From the NCBI GenBank assembly GCA_024195585.1, contig SWBL01000008.1, positions 1 to 64,000 of the forward strand: a stretch of 64,000 bases of DNA. Reading direction: 5' to 3'. The position numbers and the translations under genes were made by a program. The stretch is from Aureobasidium sp. EXF-3400. Its lineage: Eukaryota; Ascomycota; Dothideomycetes; Dothideales; Saccotheciaceae. Of this stretch, positions 59,896 through 64,000 are shown piece after piece. The notes beneath the pieces are model-generated. The model ran no database searches and had not been told where the DNA came from. It worked only from the letters and a program-made list of their open reading frames with translations. Position 1 is the stretch's first letter; each line of letters starts with the position of its first letter.

Positions 59896-62800
59896 CTATT
59901 GAATTACTCGAGAACATTCTGGATTGTACGGATCACAAGGAGGTCTAGGTGATGTGTTTAGTCTGAGCGAGGGCCGGCCGTGTGGTATGTATACGCTGGA
60001 TGTAGGGCGTCCGACTGCTTTCAACAAGGATGTCACAACTTCCTCGTGACCGCCTTCAGCCGCAGCATTCAAGGCACCCTTCGCGAAACCATCTGCAAAC
60101 ACCTTAGCCCCGTTGTCCAGTAGTAAGGCTACCACGTTGATATGACCGTGGTAAGCAGCAGCTTGTAATGCATTGCCATAGATGCCGCTTTTTGCGTTGA
60201 CTTTTGCTCCGTGATCCAAGAGAAGGCGAACCAGTGAAAGATGACCTTTCATTGCAGCAGCTTGCAAAGCATCTCCGATTTTGCCGCCAAAGTTCACATC
60301 TGCGTTGCTGGCTATCAAGAGTTGAGCAATGTGTTGATGATTCATGAGACATGCCACTCGGAGTGGCGTGCCAAGGGGTCCCTCCGCTTCGATGCTCAAG
60401 CCCTCGTCCAAGAGGAATACAAGCATCTTCTCTCGACCATACAGAGCCGCAGTACTGACTGCATCGGCTGGTAATGACAACGAAAGATCGGCAGGGTTCT
60501 TGACGCTACGTCGTAGCAGCTCTATGTCACCGCCGCCAATAACCTTGTTGATACCAGTATGTGGGGTTTTCTGTGCGAATGATGCGATCAGAGTTGAATT
60601 TTGAAGTTTTCCGTGAACTCGACGGAGCCCATGTTGAGAAGCTCCCAGGACCGCTGCGTCGTAGATCGTCTGATCTAATTGGATGTGGGGGTGTATTAGG
60701 ATATCAAGTACTACATTCTCCTGGTTGCCGTGGAAAGCAGCTTCCAATGCGGTCAAGATTGTTTTACCAGACGGCGCGGAAACTCCGTTCTCCAATAGTA
60801 AATGGACAGACGTCAAGTTACCAGCGAAGCAGGCAGCTGCAACTGGGTTGCCTCGCTTCGGACATTCGAGATTCACATCCGCCCCATGGTAAAGTAATTT
60901 CCGGATTATTGCATCGTGTCCCATTGCGGCTGCAAGGTATAGACCCGTCTGGCTGAGCGAATTCCTTCTATCCCAGTCAATCCGGCCTGGGCTGTTCATT
61001 TCGTAGTCATCAAGAATGTCATCCAAACCAAACACACATGCTGCGAAAAACGGTGTAAAGTCGAGATGGTCAGAACCATGAACAGCATTTAGCGATACAG
61101 ACTGGGAATGATCTCTTTCAAGAGTCGCAGAGATTTTCTTGATTGTCTCGAGCCAATTGATGAAAGACCGGCTTACTTCGCCGTCGTCGTCATAGATGAA
61201 TTTCTTCAGGTCGGTGAACAAATTCGATGCTCGTCGTTGCTGGCCAGCAAACTTGGAATGATAAGGCCAATAGATCATGCTGTATCGATCTAGGGATCCA
61301 GAACTCGGGAGCCGATCGGTAGATTGGTTTAAGCAGCTCTCGATGCACCGCATTGAGATAGCACGATGCACATTTGCTTCTTCAAATATTGGGTGCTTGC
61401 GAGCAAATTCTTGGACTGACTGGTGCGAAAAGCGAAACATCCCGGAACTGTTGTCGAGGACAACCAAGTTCGAGCAGATGTCAACGATATCCGAGTTCAA
61501 GCTACACTTCACTGCTGAGGCGAATGCATCCGTTGTGAGTGGCTCTTGAGCATATAATAGCCATGAAATTGTATCAATTGCTACTTTACGTGCTGCAGAA
61601 CCACTGTTCAGTAGCTTGTCCATGATCTTTGTGTAGATCTGATCAAGATTGTCGAAGCGTTTGTGTTGTATCAAGTCGATTATGTCTTCTTCCACTGGAA
61701 GCTGCCGGAAAAGGTCAAATTGACATTTTGCCCATTGGAACCTGTCAAACATCAACTCCTGGGTATTCAATCCATGACCAATAGCTGACTTACATTTCTC
61801 CTGCCTCCTTGAGTAATATTTGAATGAGACTTTCTTCCAAGACTGGATCTTGCAACGTGAGTAGCTTCCCTTGACCCATTGCTCCGGTCATCAGCTGACG
61901 GATGAAGTGCTCCATATCTTTGTGGGTTTGTTGGCTCTGAACACATATTCGAGAAGCCGTCGACAAAGTCCTAAACGTCCTAGTGTCGTTACGAGTGGTG
62001 AGAAAAACCTTGACCAAGTTCTGTGCGTTTGCCATAATTCGTTTCAGAACACCAAGTAGCTTGTAGCGGTCGTCGTCCGGAATTTCGTCAAGTGCGTCCA
62101 CGACTATGGTGACTGGATTGTCCAAGATGATCTCCATAATCAATCTTTCGCAATCCTCAGTGCGTGGTCGGATCAAGTCAATGCCATCTACTTTACATTT
62201 CGCTTGCAGACGATCATACTCGGATGAAAGCACATGGCGGACTTCTGCTCGCGGTCTTCCAGATGTTGTAAGTTGACGCACAATGCTTCGTAGAATTTCT
62301 TCTGACCGCCCGCGTTCTTTCTCGGCCTCGTAGTTTGCACAATAGAAGTACGCAAATGGTTCCGTGACCAAATCATTCTGGCGTTCGGTAAGATGCTGTT
62401 GGACTACAAGGGATGACAGAACCGATTTTCCACAGCCAGGAATTCCATGGAGCAGAATGGTGGAAGAAGAGCTGGTCGATTTCCATCTCTTGTACTCAGG
62501 ATGATCGAGAAGCCACTGGCCGGTACCTACTAAGTGTCTTTCAAGCCGATCTTGATGGGCTGCATGAAAGTCGATCGAAGATATCCATGTAACCAAATTT
62601 TTGTGCTGGTGATCGAATTCGAGAGTCCTGAGCCTTTTCGAGAGGTCTTCCACTATCTTTTGGACATTGAGGAGTGTTTCGGAGTCGGTAAGATCGACGA
62701 GCTTCAGCAGATCGGTTTCGATAGCCAAAATTCTCTTCTTTTTCTGACTCTCCACGTCCTGGAATACACTGGTAATCAACCGAACTGTGGATAGTAAGCA

Positions 62801-63383
62801 TATTATTCTAGCTTCATTCTATGATGACTGGCTTACCTGGAGTACTCTTGTCAAAGTACTTGATGGAGTATGCCAGAAAAGCTAGGATCTCCGCGTAGAG
62901 TTGAATCAAGGTGCCTGCAACCTGACCAGCGAGTGAAGCAGGTCCCAAAGGCATGTAGAAGTTCTCAAAAGCTTCGTAACAGGAAACAAGGCGTGTGACG
63001 AGCTCCACATTCTCTACCATGGCGCAGAATTCCTCAGATTCGTTGCAGACCAGCTGCAACAAGAATCGTACACCTGCCCATGGCAACGAGGCGTGTGCTG
63101 GATCATACTGTACGGCAATATCTCCGACCTCCTTAAATTCATGAATCCACTTGACGACTTTTTGGGCAACGTCGCGAACGAATATGGTATCACCATTAGA
63201 CCTCTTGATCTTCCACCGCTTGTTGAGGCACAGTTCGTGCTTTTCTTCCGCAGCTTTGAGTGCGGCCGCCACAATGTCACGTGTGTGGGTCATAGAAGAG
63301 TCGAGGATGCCTTTGATGTTAGGTTCAAGTGAGTCATAAGCGAGCTTCCAGTAGTCTGGCTTCGATGGAATCGGTGAAGCCAT
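59896..63383 (-). CDS. DUF7708-NACHT-ankyrin NLR receptor
   Basis: Exons (minus) 63383-62837, 62784-61794, 61741-59896 give 1127 aa. Introns have GTAAGC and GTAAGT donors, and the joins read continuous NLR sequence (GEMFQWAKCQF). Residues 1-180 are a DUF7708-type N-terminal domain (SLPWAGVRFLLQLV). NACHT has Walker A GIPGCGKS (297-304) and Walker B TIVVDALDEI (near 409-418). A winged-helix region follows (MFRFSHQSVQEFARK). The C-terminal 400 residues are ankyrin repeats (GLYLAAAMGHDAIIRKLLYHGADVN, ALQAAAYHGHINVVALLLDNGA and others, some degenerate). NLRs of this type sense non-self and trigger a death response. Intact, so likely functional; ligand unknown. Confidence 0.9.
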
Positions 63384-64000
63384 AGCTGCGTACGGCGATA
63401 ATGACTAACGATGTGGACGGGTGTGTTGGGATGCTTGTGTAGTTCCGCAATTCTAAAAAGTGCCTGGATTCAATCGCAGTGGAGTAGCTGCCCATTCATA
63501 TGCCAGAAATCAGCAGCGTCAGACAAGCCTGCAGCCATGCGATGTAGATGCATGTGCTTCTACAATGGCTAATCACACAGCCACTCAAGCTGTGCGTTGA
63601 GTACTTACAATGCATAGCAAGGCTGAGTACTTGAGCTCCGCCTCCATTGCATGATCCTTGTTAGACATCACTGCACCTGTTCGTATTGGACAGAGTGAAC
63701 CCCTCAACTGAAGGCGGTATGCAGCCGCAGACAGCACGGCGCGCCAGCCTCGCAGATAATTGAGCTGTCCCGGGATTAGCGACGATTAGCATGTTCTTTG
63801 AAGATATCTGCTGGCTCATGATGCCCGCTCTGTTTGTAACATTGAGTGTACAGAAGGAGCGCAGTTGATTGGCAGTTATTCAAATGTTGTTGACGTCGCA
63901 AGATTCTGCTCGAGCTAAATTAATGCAAATTTTGTTCACTCTTGTCAGATTATGCAGCATTTCATAACTTTGGTTGGAGCCTTGACCTTCGCGTCCGACT
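63384..64000. other. upstream region of the NACHT-ANK gene
   Basis: The 617 bp to the window edge. Presumed promoter. Nothing recognised. Confidence 0.4.

Overview
The window is nuclear DNA of a filamentous ascomycete (Pezizomycotina; perhaps Dothideomycetes, but the class is a guess). Evidence: most genes are cut by 45-100 nt GT-AG introns with fungal branch sites; a C-to-T-decayed transposon fits repeat-induced point mutation (RIP); and the proteins are of fungal types (2EXR, DUF7580, Helo-like, NACHT-WD40/ANK, ERG25, Sec4).

Left accessory arm (1-17.9 kb). A RIP-ruined Tc1/mariner-type transposon (1-1740) is followed by a secreted protein gene, a 2EXR gene with an in-frame stop, a gasdermin gene facing a DUF7580-subtilase gene, a C2H2-zinc-finger/pseudokinase gene, a SANT/C2H2 regulator-like gene and a small membrane protein. 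The gasdermin-protease pair (6.0-10.1 kb) matches the HET-Q1/HET-Q2 type of cell-death module. The protease frame is broken by one base in a C5 tract.

Core middle (18.6-43.4 kb). Conserved housekeeping genes sit here: Golgi apyrase (Ynd1), Sec4-type Rab, mitochondrial Nca2, sterol C4-methyl oxidase Erg25, an SR-protein kinase, DDB1, a DENN-domain protein and a peroxisomal enoyl-CoA hydratase. None shows damage.

Right accessory arm (43-64 kb). Small orphan-like genes (tetra-cysteine tail protein, zinc-ribbon microprotein), a membrane-anchored aspartic-protease-like protein and a DUF3431 protein lead into an innate-immunity-like cluster. It holds a Helo-like effector gene divergent from a NACHT-WD40 receptor, an FHA-like gene and a DUF7708-NACHT-ankyrin receptor. 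The effector C-terminal half and the receptor N-terminus carry a similar short Asn/Gln/Ile motif. That is the arrangement expected of an amyloid-signalling effector/NLR pair like HET-S/NWD2, and the motif looks unlike the classic ones.

Working together: the two arms carry two independent candidate programmed-cell-death systems (gasdermin + protease; Helo-like effector + NLR) around a stable housekeeping block. Exon joins were found by eye from splice signals and reading-frame agreement. All function calls rest on motif recognition, with no database search.
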